Source of the DNA: JBFWQM01 sp050249455
Lineage (GTDB): Bacteria > Pseudomonadota > Alphaproteobacteria > MPNO01 > VGEU01
Direction of reading: 5' to 3'
DNA: 30,196 nt
Assembly (NCBI GenBank): GCA_050249455.1
Contig: JBFWQM010000029.1
Span: forward strand, 1-30,196
This document shows positions 1 to 8,004 of this stretch, piece by piece. A program made the position numbers and the translations under genes. How positions within the stretch are numbered: the stretch's first letter is position 1; each line of letters begins with the position of its first letter. The notes beneath the pieces are model-generated. The model did not search any database and was not told where the DNA came from. It saw only the letters and a program-made list of their open reading frames with translations.

Positions 1-81
1 CGCGCCACCGCCTATGTCTGCGTCGGCACGACCTGCTCGCTGCCGATGACCGATCCGCAGGCGCTCGCCTCCGCGCTGTAG
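1..81 (+). CDS. 3' end of an unidentified gene (possibly DUF255/YyaL-type thioredoxin-domain protein)
   Basis: The first frame is open from base 1 to a TAG at 79-81 and encodes 26 residues ending in ...TTCSLPMTDPQALASAL. The short tail resembles the C-terminus of the long DUF255/YyaL-type thioredoxin-domain proteins, which often end with a cysteine-containing strand followed by a 'DP.AL...AL' helix. Too little is present to be certain. The stop lies only a few bases before the ogt start, so the two genes are probably co-transcribed. Confidence 0.45.
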   Translation, partial: RATAYVCVGTTCSLPMTDPQALASAL

Positions 82-88
82 GAGCTCG

Positions 89-553
89 TTGTTCGTGTCA
101 GCCATCGTCGTGTCCAGTCCGCTCGGCCCCCTCACGGTCACCGAGCGCGACGGCGCGATCGCGACGCTCGACTGGGCCGATGCCGCCGCGGGCACGCCGA
201 CGCCGCTGCTCGAACGGGCGGGCCGGCAGCTGCAAGACTACTTCGACGGCCGGCTGCGCAGCTTCGACCTGCCGCTTGCCCCCGACGGCACGCCGTTCCT
301 GCGCAAGATCTGGCGGCGGCTCGCGACCATCCCGTACGGGAAGACGGTAACCTACGGCGCGCTCGCCCGCGCCACCTCCACCGCGCCGCGGGCGGTCGGC
401 ATGGCGTGCGGCCGCAACCCGATCCCGATCATCATCCCGTGCCACCGCGTGATCGGGCTCAATGGCGCGATGACGGGCTATTCCGGCGCCGGCGGCCTCG
501 ACACCAAGAAGCATCTCCTCGAATTCGAGCTGTCGGTGCTGGGCCGCGACTGA
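89..553 (+). CDS. ogt: methylated-DNA--[protein]-cysteine S-methyltransferase
   Basis: Suicidal DNA repair protein that moves the alkyl group from O6-alkylguanine (or O4-alkylthymine) to its own cysteine. The active-site motif PCHRV is at residues 117-121, so Cys118 is the acceptor. The preceding 'YGALA' helix and the 'RAVGMACGRNPIPIIIPCHR' region are typical of the C-terminal MGMT DNA-binding domain. The N-terminal ribonuclease-like domain is short, and 154 aa is in the usual range for Ogt-type (not Ada-fused) enzymes. The start is uncertain: TTG at 89 is given, but GTG at 95 is in frame and better spaced from the GGAG at 81-84. The gene follows the upstream gene almost directly. Confidence 0.93.
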   Translation: MFVSAIVVSSPLGPLTVTERDGAIATLDWADAAAGTPTPLLERAGRQLQDYFDGRLRSFDLPLAPDGTPFLRKIWRRLATIPYGKTVTYGALARATSTAPRAVGMACGRNPIPIIIPCHRVIGLNGAMTGYSGAGGLDTKKHLLEFELSVLGRD

Positions 554-621
554 CGCCGGGTTTGCGCGCGGCCGCAGACGGAACTACAACCCTGGCGACA
601 ACCAGTGGGGAAGCAGCAGCG

Positions 622-1596
622 ATGCCCTATGCCATCCGCGTGCACGAGACCGGCGGGCCAGACGCCCTGAAATGGGAAGAGCTGCCGGCGGAGAAGCCGG
701 GAAAGGGCGAAGTGCTGATCCGCCACACGGCGATCGGGCTCAACTACATCGACGTCTATTTCCGCACCGGCCTGTACAAGGCACCGCTGCCGTTCATCCC
801 CGGTCAGGAAGGCGCCGGCGTGGTGCTGGCGGTGGGCCGCGGCGTCACCGGCCTGAAGCCGGGCGACCGGGTCGCCTACACCAACGTCTCGACCGGCGGC
901 TACAGCGAGCAGCGCGTGGTCCCGGCCGACAAGCTGATCAAGCTGCCCGCCGGCATTGCGGACGTGACGGCGGCGGCGATGATGCTCAAGGGCCTGACGG
1001 CGCAATTCCTGGTGCGCCGTGCGCACAAGGTGGCGAAGGGCGAGACCATCCTGGTCCACGCCGCCGCCGGCGGCGTCGGCATGATCGTGTGCCAGTGGGC
1101 GAGCCACCTCGGCGCGACGGTGATCGGCACCGTCGGGTCGAAGGAGAAGGCGAAGATCGCGCGGGCGCATGGCTGCACGCACCCGATCGTCTACACGGAG
1201 GAGGACTTCGTCGAGCGGGTGGCGAAGATCACCAAGGGCCGCAAGGTGCCGGTGGTCTACGACTCGGTCGGCAAGGACACGTTCGAGGGCTCGCTCAACT
1301 GCCTGCAGCCGCGCGGGCTGTTCGTGACCTACGGCAATTCCTCGGGTCCGATCCCGCCGTTCGCCCCGCTCGTGCTGACCCAGAAGGGCTCGCTGTTCAT
1401 GACCCGGCCGGCGCTGCCCGCCTACATCGGCACCCGCGCGGAGTACGAGGCCGCCGCGCGCGACCTGTTCAAGGTCGTGAAGTCCGGCGCGGTGAAGATC
1501 GAGGTCAACCAGACCTTCCCCCTCAAGGACGCCGCCGCCGCGCACCGCGCGCTGGAATCGCGCAAGACGACCGGATCGACCGTCCTGATTCCATAG
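622..1596 (+). CDS. qor: quinone oxidoreductase (zinc-free MDR family, NADPH-dependent)
   Basis: A 324-aa zeta-crystallin-like medium-chain dehydrogenase/reductase that reduces quinones with NADPH, probably in the cytosol. The N-terminal GroES-like domain contains the family signature 'GLNYIDVYFRTGLY' (residues 39-52) and 'PFIPGQEGAG' (58-66). The nucleotide-binding loop AAAGGVG is at 147-153 in the Rossmann domain. The catalytic-zinc cysteine ligands of alcohol dehydrogenases are absent, as expected for Qor. The ATG at 622 was chosen because homology begins there ('MPYAIRVHETGGPDALKWEE') and GGGGAAG lies about 8 bases upstream; the frame is open further upstream but that part is the shadow of ogt. 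Confidence 0.95.
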   Translation: MPYAIRVHETGGPDALKWEELPAEKPGKGEVLIRHTAIGLNYIDVYFRTGLYKAPLPFIPGQEGAGVVLAVGRGVTGLKPGDRVAYTNVSTGGYSEQRVVPADKLIKLPAGIADVTAAAMMLKGLTAQFLVRRAHKVAKGETILVHAAAGGVGMIVCQWASHLGATVIGTVGSKEKAKIARAHGCTHPIVYTEEDFVERVAKITKGRKVPVVYDSVGKDTFEGSLNCLQPRGLFVTYGNSSGPIPPFAPLVLTQKGSLFMTRPALPAYIGTRAEYEAAARDLFKVVKSGAVKIEVNQTFPLKDAAAAHRALESRKTTGSTVLIP

Positions 1597-1631
1597 GCGC
1601 CGCCGCGGGCCGGCTCATCGCGGCCGGCCCC

Positions 1632-1647
1632 TTAATCTTTTGTTAAC
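1632..1647 (+). promoter_or_regulatory. perfect CtrA-type full site (TTAA-N7-TTAAC)
   Basis: TTAA at 1632-1635, seven bases, then TTAAC at 1643-1647. This matches the alphaproteobacterial CtrA consensus TTAA-N7-TTAA(C) exactly and stands out in very GC-rich DNA. It lies about 50 bases before the ATG of the sensor kinase at 1698, in the 101-base gap after qor. The sequence match is direct; binding and the sense of regulation are inferred. Confidence 0.6.
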
Positions 1648-1697
1648 CATGCCGCACCGATGTTGGCGACTGAAGAGGCGTCAATAACAGTGATGGC

Positions 1698-3923
1698 ATG
1701 TCCCGCGCACCTGCGCGGCGGACGCTGACAGCCCTCGCCTTCGCGCTGGCCGCGATCGCCGTCGTCGAGATTTTCTACGAACCGAGCTCGGGCCTCGTCC
1801 CCAGCCCCTCGGTGATCTACCTGTTGGCGGTTACCGTCGCCGCGACGGTCGCCGGGGCGCGCGCCGCGCTGATCTGCGTCCTGCCCATCCTGCTCCATGC
1901 CGCCGCGATCTATACGGGCTATGCCTGGCCGCCCGCATCGGCCGGTCAGCCCTGGCCCTGGCACCGGCTCCTCCTGCTGGCTGGGGCGACCGTTGCCGCC
2001 GCCCTCGCGGTGGGCCGGCTTCAGGATCGGCGCGACGCGGCGCTCCGGCTGGCGCGCGAGGCCTCGTCAGATCGTGCCCGGGTCGCGCTGCGCCTGCGCG
2101 CCATCGGCGATTCGGTGGCCGAGGCGATCATCGCCACCACCGCCGACGGCCGGATCGAAACCGTCAATGCGGCGGCGGTGCGCATGTTCGGCCGCGACTC
2201 GCACGACCTGATCGGGCGCCCGCTGGACGACATCGTCGACCTGGGCGATCCGGCGCTGCCGATCGAGGCCCGGCTGCACGCCTTGGCCGGAGAGGAACGC
2301 GACGTCGCGGCGCGGCGCGGCGACGGGGCGGCATTCCCGGCGCAGATCGGCATCGCCGAGGCGCTGTTCGCCGGCGCGCCGCTGTTCACCGCCACCGTCC
2401 GCGACCTGACCCAGCGACAGACGTTCGAGTTGCGCTACCGCGCCATCTTCGACTCGACGTTCCAGATCACGGCCCTCGTCGACACGACCGGCGCCGTGAT
2501 CGAGATCAACCGCGCCGCGCTGGCGCTCGCCGGCAGCGATCGCCGCGATCTCGTCGGCGTCGCGTTGTGGGAGATCCCGCCGTGGCGCGACGATCCCACC
2601 GCCGCAGCGAAACTGCGCGACGGCGTGCGGCGCGCCGCCGACGGCGGCTTCGTCCGCCTCGAGCTCGCGGCGCCGCGGCCCGGCGCTCGCCCCGCCGTCG
2701 TCGATTTCTCGATCAAGCCGGTCGCCGACCGCCTCGGCCGCACGGCCTACCTCATTGCCGAGGGACGCGACATCACCGAACGCGTGCGCGCCGAGGAGCA
2801 GCTCCGCAGCCTGCAGCGGCTGCAGGCGATCAACCAGCTCGCCGGTGGCGTCGCGCACGAATACAACAACCTGCTGCAGGTGGTGCGCGGCAACATCGAG
2901 CTGCTGCAGGCGAAGCTGACCGACAAGCCCGACCAGCTCGCGATCGCCAGGCGCGTCGAGCGCGCGGCGGAACGCGGCGCGCAGCTCACCCGCAGCCTGC
3001 TCGCCTTCTCGCGCAACCAGCCGCTGCAGCCGCAGTCGCTGGCCATCGCCGACGTGCTCCAGGAAGCCTACGAACTCGCTGCCGCCGCGGTGTCGGACCC
3101 GATCAAGCTCGCGGTCGAGCCTCCCGACGACGTCTGGCCGGTTGCCGCCGACGCAAGCCAGCTCCAGTCGGCGCTCCTCAACCTCGTCATCAACGCGCGC
3201 GATGCGCTGCCGGGAGCCGGAAGCATCCGCATCGGCGCAAGCAATGTCGCGCTCGCGGCGGAGGCCGCCACCGGACGCCGGCTGCCGCCGGGACCCTATG
3301 TCGAGATCGCCGTGACGGACGACGGCCCGGGCATGACGCCGGAGATCGCGACGCGCGCGATCGAGCCTTTCTTCACGACCAAGAGCGTGGGCAAGGGATC
3401 GGGCCTCGGCCTCAGCATGGTGCACGGCTTCGTCGAGCAGTCCGGCGGCCACCTTGCGATCGACAGCGCGCCCGGCCGCGGCACTGCGGTCCGCCTGCTG
3501 CTGCCGGCGGCGTCGGGCGACGCGGCGGGCCGCACGCGGGCGTTCGGCAGGCGCGATCAGACGACCCCGCCGCGAACGGTGCTCCTGGTCGAGGATTCGC
3601 CGGATGTCCTGGAAAGCACGGCGCAGACGCTGCGCGCGCTGGGGCATGCGGTGACCACCGCCGCCAGCGGCCAGGCCGCCCTCGCGGCCCTTGGCGGCCC
3701 GCAGCGCTTCGACGTCATGATCACCGACATCGTCATGCCGCACGGCATGTCGGGACCGGAGCTGGCCGCCGTGGCAAAATCCCGCCACCCGAAGCTCGCG
3801 GTCATCTACATGAGTGCGTTCAACGATGCGGCGGCGCAGACGCTTCCGGACCAGGTTGTGTGGAAGCCGTTCGCGCGCGAGCAGCTCGCCGAGGCGCTGG
3901 CCGCCGTGGCCGTCGCCGGGTAG
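1698..3923 (+). CDS. membrane PAS-domain hybrid sensor histidine kinase with C-terminal receiver (CckA-like architecture)
   Basis: 741 aa. Residues ~8-105 hold three or four hydrophobic segments and suggest a DUF4118-like membrane anchor. Two PAS domains follow (~130-240 and ~245-360; the second ends 'LIAEGRDITERVRAEEQL'). The HisKA box is AGGVAHEYNNLL with phospho-acceptor His387. The HATPase has an N-box (NLVINARDAL, ~495-504), a G1 box DDGPGM (541-546), an F-box EPFFTTK and a G2 box GSGLGLS (~567-573). A receiver domain covers ~626-740, with Asp677 in ITDIVMP, Ser706 and Lys723. The order TM-PAS-PAS-HK-REC is that of CckA, but the H-box reads HEYNN where CckA has HDFNN, so an orphan hybrid kinase is equally possible. 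No response regulator lies beside it. Convergent with rho; preceded by a CtrA-type site. Confidence 0.92.
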   Translation: MSRAPARRTLTALAFALAAIAVVEIFYEPSSGLVPSPSVIYLLAVTVAATVAGARAALICVLPILLHAAAIYTGYAWPPASAGQPWPWHRLLLLAGATVAAALAVGRLQDRRDAALRLAREASSDRARVALRLRAIGDSVAEAIIATTADGRIETVNAAAVRMFGRDSHDLIGRPLDDIVDLGDPALPIEARLHALAGEERDVAARRGDGAAFPAQIGIAEALFAGAPLFTATVRDLTQRQTFELRYRAIFDSTFQITALVDTTGAVIEINRAALALAGSDRRDLVGVALWEIPPWRDDPTAAAKLRDGVRRAADGGFVRLELAAPRPGARPAVVDFSIKPVADRLGRTAYLIAEGRDITERVRAEEQLRSLQRLQAINQLAGGVAHEYNNLLQVVRGNIELLQAKLTDKPDQLAIARRVERAAERGAQLTRSLLAFSRNQPLQPQSLAIADVLQEAYELAAAAVSDPIKLAVEPPDDVWPVAADASQLQSALLNLVINARDALPGAGSIRIGASNVALAAEAATGRRLPPGPYVEIAVTDDGPGMTPEIATRAIEPFFTTKSVGKGSGLGLSMVHGFVEQSGGHLAIDSAPGRGTAVRLLLPAASGDAAGRTRAFGRRDQTTPPRTVLLVEDSPDVLESTAQTLRALGHAVTTAASGQAALAALGGPQRFDVMITDIVMPHGMSGPELAAVAKSRHPKLAVIYMSAFNDAAAQTLPDQVVWKPFAREQLAEALAAVAVAG

Positions 3924-3942
3924 GGCCGGCCGAAGCCGGCCC
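3923..3942. terminator. shared hairpin between convergent kinase and rho genes
   Basis: Perfect 8-bp stem GGGCCGGC (3923-3930) / GCCGGCCC (3935-3942) with a four-base loop. Read on the minus strand (rho mRNA) the loop is C(UUCG)G, the exceptionally stable tetraloop. The stem begins at the last base of the kinase stop codon and ends six bases before the rho stop codon. There is no U-tract on either side, so it may act as a 3'-end-protecting hairpin or a weak bidirectional terminator. Confidence 0.6.
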
Positions 3943-3948
3943 CTCGGG

Positions 3949-5205
3949 CTACTGGTTCATCGACTCGAAGAATTCCGTGTTGGTCTTGGTGTGCTTGATC
4001 TTCTCGGTCAGGAACTCCATCGCATCCACTACGCCCATCGGTGTCAGGATGCGACGCAGCACCCACATCTTCGACAGGGTCGCACGGTCGACCAGCAGCT
4101 CCTCCTTGCGCGTCCCCGACTTGGTGATGTCGATCGACGGGAAGGTGCGCTTGTCGGACAGCTTGCGGTCCAAGATGATCTCGGAATTGCCGGTACCCTT
4201 GAACTCCTCGAAGATCACCTCGTCCATGCGCGAGCCGGTGTCGATCAGCGCGGTCGCGATGATGGTCATCGAACCGCCCTGCTCGATGTTGCGCGCGGCG
4301 CCGAAGAAGCGCTTCGGCCGCTGCAGCGCGTTGGCGTCGACGCCGCCGGTCAGCACCTTGCCCGAGCTCGGCACCACGGTGTTGTAGGCGCGCGCCAGGC
4401 GGGTGATGGAATCGAGCAGGATCACCACGTCGCGCTTGTGCTCGACCAGGCGCTTGGCCTTCTCGATGACCATCTCGGCGACCTGGACGTGCCGGCTGGC
4501 CGGCTCGTCAAAGGTCGAGGAGATGACCTCGCCCTTCACCGACCGCTGCATGTCTGTGACTTCCTCCGGCCGCTCGTCGATCAGCAGCACGATCAGGTAG
4601 ACCTCGGGGTGCCGCGCGGTGATCGCGTGCGCGATCGACTGCAGCATCATGGTCTTGCCGGTGCGCGGTGGCGCGACGATCAGCGCGCGCTGGCCCTTGC
4701 CGAGCGGCGCGATCAGATCGACGATCCGCGTGGTCAGGTCCTTGCCCTTGGTGTCCAGGACCTCGAGGTTGAGCTTCTCGTCCGGGTACAGCGGCGTCAG
4801 GTTGTCGAAGTTGATCCGGTGGCGGACCTTGTCCGGATTGTCGAAATTGATGTTGTTGACCTTCAGCAGCGCGAAGTAGCGCTCGCCGTCCTTGGGCGAG
4901 CGTATCTCGCCCTCGACGGTGTCGCCGGTGCGCAGGCCGAAGCGGCGGATCTGGCTGGGCGAGACGTAGATGTCGTCCGGGCCCGGCAGGTAGTTGGCCT
5001 CGGGCGAACGCAGGAAGCCGAAGCCGTCCTGCAGAATCTCCAGCACGCCGTCGCCGAAGATCGGGATCTCGTTTTCCGCCAGCTGCTTGAGGATGGCGAA
5101 CATCATGTCCTGCTTGCGCAGGTTCGACGCGTTCTCGATCTGCAGCTCCTCGGCATAGGCCAGGAGGTCGGTCGGCGTCTTCTGCTTGAGTTCCTGTAGA
5201 TTCAT
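3949..5205 (-). CDS. rho: transcription termination factor Rho
   Basis: 418 aa, the normal length for Rho: a hexameric RNA-dependent ATPase that releases transcripts. The N-terminal helical domain (1-47) is followed by the CSD-like RNA-binding domain with 'DGFGFLRSP' (60-68) and 'DDIYVSPSQIRRFGL'. The ATPase core has Walker A APPRTGKT (178-185, Lys184), the 'LLIDERPEEVTDM' segment, Walker B VVILLDSITRLARAYN and the Q-loop region 'VLTGGVDANALQRPKRFFGAARNIE'. The start MNLQELKQKTPTDLL is the conserved N-terminus. It is preceded by a 217-base untranslated region, which fits the autoregulated leader known for rho in other bacteria. Convergent with the kinase gene. Confidence 0.98.
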   Translation of the reverse strand: MNLQELKQKTPTDLLAYAEELQIENASNLRKQDMMFAILKQLAENEIPIFGDGVLEILQDGFGFLRSPEANYLPGPDDIYVSPSQIRRFGLRTGDTVEGEIRSPKDGERYFALLKVNNINFDNPDKVRHRINFDNLTPLYPDEKLNLEVLDTKGKDLTTRIVDLIAPLGKGQRALIVAPPRTGKTMMLQSIAHAITARHPEVYLIVLLIDERPEEVTDMQRSVKGEVISSTFDEPASRHVQVAEMVIEKAKRLVEHKRDVVILLDSITRLARAYNTVVPSSGKVLTGGVDANALQRPKRFFGAARNIEQGGSMTIIATALIDTGSRMDEVIFEEFKGTGNSEIILDRKLSDKRTFPSIDITKSGTRKEELLVDRATLSKMWVLRRILTPMGVVDAMEFLTEKIKHTKTNTEFFESMNQ

Positions 5206-5422
5206 GGTTTTCCGTTACGATTGGCAGCCGGGGAGGGGACGTGTGGGGGATTCGTGGCCGGTGAATGGCCGGCGTCGAGGCCGTTGAATCGGCCATCGGT
5301 CTTGTTTGGCGTAGCTTGGTTTGGAAACGGTTAGGAAGCGGTTACCGGTCCGGCGGGCGAACGTGTCCGGAACGCCCTGCTAGACAAATGGATAAATGGC
5401 GTCTCTTGTCAAGTCTTTCAAG
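5206..5422 (-). promoter_or_regulatory. rho leader and possible promoter
   Basis: 217 bases without a gene between hemJ and rho. On the minus strand a perfect -35 hexamer TTGACA lies at 5412-5407; the -10 at 17-bp spacing (ATTTGT, 5389-5384) is poor, so the promoter call is weak. If it is used, the rho mRNA would have a leader of roughly 170 bases containing dyads such as ATGGCCG (5265-5271)/CGGCCAT (5290-5296). Rho leaders are commonly autoregulated by Rho itself; that is inferred here. Confidence 0.35.
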
Positions 5423-5860
5423 TCAAAACGGCCGCACGATCACCATGATGACGATTCCGATCATTGCCAGGGTGGGGACTTCGTTAACGATCCGGTAGAA
5501 GCGGGCCGGCCGGCGGTTGCGGTCGGCGGCAAAGTCCTGCCGCCAGCGGGCGAACAAGTGGTGCAGCACGCTCAGCACCCCGACCAGCGACAGCTTCACC
5601 CATAGCCAGCCCGACGCCCAATCGACCGCCCCGGGGGTGGCCAGCATCGCGCCGCCGAACAGGAAGGTCGCGATCATGGCCGGATTGATGATCGCCCGCA
5701 GGAGCCGCCGCTCCATGACCTTCAGCATCTCGGAAGCGGGCGAGCCCGGCGTCGCGTCGCAGTGATAGACGAACAGGCGCGGCAAATAGAGCATCCCCGC
5801 CATCCAGGCGATGACGCTGATGACGTGCAGTGCCTTGATCCACGGATAGGCCTCGGCCAT
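5423..5860 (-). CDS. hemJ: protoporphyrinogen IX oxidase HemJ
   Basis: 145-aa polytopic membrane protein of the HemJ/UPF0093 family, which oxidises protoporphyrinogen IX to protoporphyrin IX, the substrate of the neighbouring ferrochelatase. The N-terminus 'AYPWIKALHVISVIAWMAGMLYLPRLFVYH' carries the conserved His12 in the first membrane helix, and 'WLWVKLSLV' carries the conserved Lys (89). Four hydrophobic segments are visible (~8-26, ~59-76, ~85-103, ~130-142). The ATG overlaps the hemH stop (TGATG arrangement), so it is the downstream partner in a hemE-hemH-hemJ operon. Confidence 0.95.
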   Translation of the reverse strand: MAEAYPWIKALHVISVIAWMAGMLYLPRLFVYHCDATPGSPASEMLKVMERRLLRAIINPAMIATFLFGGAMLATPGAVDWASGWLWVKLSLVGVLSVLHHLFARWRQDFAADRNRRPARFYRIVNEVPTLAMIGIVIMVIVRPF

Positions 5861-6891
5861 CACGCCCGGCCGGCGCACGGGCAGGCGCCGAACGACGACG
5901 GGCAGCGCCTCGCCCCGGTCGGGGGCGCCGACCCCGGCGGGCGGTCCAGCGCATCCCGTACGATGGCGGCCAGGCCGTCGATGAATGCCGGGTGGGTCCC
6001 CACCGCAGGCACGCGGACATAGGCCGGCGCTCCCGATTCGATCGCCAGCGAACGATATTCGATGTCGAGCTCGACCAGGGTCTCGGAATGCTCCGACACG
6101 AAGGCCACCGGCACCACCACCAGCGGCCGCCGCTCCGCCCCGGCGCGGCGGACCTCCGCATCGGTGTAGGGGCCCAGCCACTCCAGCGGCCCGACCCGGC
6201 TCTGGTAGCAGACCGCGTGGTCGAGGTCCGGAATCCCGAGCCGAGCCACCACGGCGGCCACCGTCCGCTCGACCTGGTCCTGGTAGGGATCGCCGGCGGC
6301 GACGAACTTTTTCGGCAGCCCATGGGCTGAAAACAGCACCCGGGGCCGTCCGGCCGCGGCCGCTTCCCGCCATCCTGCCCGCGTCAGGTCGGCCAGCGCC
6401 GCGACGAAGCCGCCGTCCTCCGGATAACAGCAGACCGACGCCGCGGGCCGCGTCCCCAGCCCGGCCGCCGCCGCGCGGCGCCAAGCGGCCTCGAACGATG
6501 CCGTCGTGGTGGTGGAGAACTGCGGGTAGAGCGGCAACAGAACGATCCGGTCCGGCGCGAACGCCGCGACCTCGCCGGCCACCGCCGCCGCCTGCGGCCG
6601 CCAGTAGCGCATCGCCACGAACACCCGGATGTCAGGATCGCCCAGCGCCGCCTCCAGCGCCGCCGCCTGGCGCCGGGTTTCCTCCAGGATGGGGGAGCGG
6701 CCGCCGATCCGGGCATAGATCTCGCGCGCCACCGGGGCCCGGCGGCCGGACAGGAACCGCGCCAGCAGCCAGCGCACGGGTCCCGGCGCCCGAATGATCG
6801 CCGGGTCGTTGAACAGGTTGAACAGGAACGGCCGCACGGCGTCAGGGCCGTCGGGGCCACCCAGGTTGTAGGCGACGACCGCGGTCTTCAC
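5860..6891 (-). CDS. hemH: ferrochelatase, [2Fe-2S]-type
   Basis: 343 aa; inserts Fe2+ into protoporphyrin IX to make protoheme. Visible motifs: 'YNLGGPDGPDAVRPFLFNLFNDP' at the N-terminus, 'LPLYPQFSTTT' (119-129), 'LFSAHGLP' (186-193) with metal-binding His190, 'YQSRVGP' (229-235) and 'VSEHSETLVELDIEY' (265-279). The C-terminus ends with cysteines 330, 337 and 339 (C-x6-C-x-C) and there is an internal Cys pair at 154-155. This is the cysteine arrangement described for [2Fe-2S] cluster ferrochelatases of Caulobacter and mycobacteria. The GTG start overlaps the hemE stop (GTGA). Confidence 0.97.
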   Translation of the reverse strand: MKTAVVAYNLGGPDGPDAVRPFLFNLFNDPAIIRAPGPVRWLLARFLSGRRAPVAREIYARIGGRSPILEETRRQAAALEAALGDPDIRVFVAMRYWRPQAAAVAGEVAAFAPDRIVLLPLYPQFSTTTTASFEAAWRRAAAAGLGTRPAASVCCYPEDGGFVAALADLTRAGWREAAAAGRPRVLFSAHGLPKKFVAAGDPYQDQVERTVAAVVARLGIPDLDHAVCYQSRVGPLEWLGPYTDAEVRRAGAERRPLVVVPVAFVSEHSETLVELDIEYRSLAIESGAPAYVRVPAVGTHPAFIDGLAAIVRDALDRPPGSAPPTGARRCPSSFGACPCAGRA

Positions 6892-7916
6892 GCCGCCGTC
6901 CCGCGTACCAGCGACACGAGCCGCGCGACATTCTCCGGCGGCGTCGGCGGCACCACCCCGTGTCCCAGGTTGAAGACGTGCGGCGCTCCGCGCATTGACT
7001 GGAGCAGGGATGCGGCCGCGCCGTCCAGCGCCGCGCCGCCAGCCACCAGGACCGCCGGGTCCAGGTTGCCCTGCGCCGCCTTGCCCGCCGCCGCCTCGCG
7101 CATCCAGGCGGCCGGCACCGCGGTGTCAAACCCGACCGCATCGACCGCATCGATCGCGGCATAGCGGGCGTAGGCCACCCCCACCCCGCGCGGGAACACG
7201 ATGACCGGCAGCGACGGGACGGCTGCCTTGACCCGTTCCGCGATGGCGCGGATCGGCGCCACCGACCAGCGATCCTGCATCTCCGCCGGCAGCGCCCCGG
7301 CCCAGGTGTCGAAGATCTGCACCGCCTCCGCCCCCGCGGCGGCCTGTGCCACCAGATGGGCGGCGATCGCCTCCACCAGGATCTCGATCAGCGCCGCGAA
7401 GGAGCCGGGATCGCGGTAGGCCCATCCCTTCGCGTTCAGGAAGTCCCGGCTCGACCCGCCCTCGATCATGTAGGTGGCGACCGTCCACGGCGCGCCGGCA
7501 AAGCCGATCAGGGCAGTATGCTCCGGCAGGCGCGGTTTCACCCGGCGCAGCGCCGCATAGACAGGCTCCAGCCGCCCGGCTGCCCCGGCCGCATCCAGCC
7601 AGGCCAGGTCGGCGGCGGCGATCGGCTCCAGCACCGGGCCGCGGCCTTCCTCGAACCGCACGTCCTGGCCCAGCGCGTGGGGCACTACCAGGATGTCGGA
7701 GAAGATGATCGCGCCGTCCAGGCCGAAGCGGTCGACCGGCTGCAGGGTCACTTCGGCTGCCAGCGCCGGGTCGTAGCACAGGTCGAGGAACGAGCCCGCC
7801 TTGGCCCGCGCGGCGCGGTACTCGGGCAGATATCGGCCGGCTTGGCGCATCAGCCACACCGGCGGCGGTTCCACCGCGTTCCCCCGCAGGACCTCGAGCA
7901 ATGGTTTGGCCGGCAA
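6888..7916 (-). CDS. hemE: uroporphyrinogen decarboxylase
   Basis: 342 aa; decarboxylates the four acetate side chains of uroporphyrinogen III to give coproporphyrinogen III. The signature 'WLMRQAGRYLPEYR' (21-34) contains the substrate-binding arginines, 'IIFSDILVVPHALG' carries the catalytic Asp, and 'GFAGAPWTVATYMIEGGSS' and 'FNLGHGVVPPTPPENVARLV' are family hallmarks. The start appears to be TTG at 7916: it gives the conserved short N-terminus 'PAKPLLEVLRG', has a GGGGAAAAG stretch upstream, and there is no in-frame ATG/GTG between it and the AT-rich patch. First gene of the minus-strand heme operon and the left boundary of the presumed origin. Confidence 0.96.
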   Translation of the reverse strand: MPAKPLLEVLRGNAVEPPPVWLMRQAGRYLPEYRAARAKAGSFLDLCYDPALAAEVTLQPVDRFGLDGAIIFSDILVVPHALGQDVRFEEGRGPVLEPIAAADLAWLDAAGAAGRLEPVYAALRRVKPRLPEHTALIGFAGAPWTVATYMIEGGSSRDFLNAKGWAYRDPGSFAALIEILVEAIAAHLVAQAAAGAEAVQIFDTWAGALPAEMQDRWSVAPIRAIAERVKAAVPSLPVIVFPRGVGVAYARYAAIDAVDAVGFDTAVPAAWMREAAAGKAAQGNLDPAVLVAGGAALDGAAASLLQSMRGAPHVFNLGHGVVPPTPPENVARLVSLVRGTAA

Positions 7917-8004
7917 GCGCTTTTCCCCGATCCCCAGGCGCCCTCCAATACCTTTCTTTGAATCTATAAGAAAGCTGTAGTGGTAGTAGGCGGCCGTCGA
8001 ATCG

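Noticed and set aside
2067..3788. Long open frame antisense to the histidine kinase (573 codons), and similar long antisense frames opposite the solute-binding protein (17043-18803), hisBH (22799-24508) and hisAF (25077-27200).
   Set aside because: Shadows of GC-rich coding DNA: low-complexity Arg/Ala/Gly composition, no recognisable domain, and each lies opposite a well-supported gene.
5481..5486. GTTAAC half-site in hemJ as a CtrA site.
   Set aside because: No second TTAA half at seven-base spacing, and it lies inside coding sequence.
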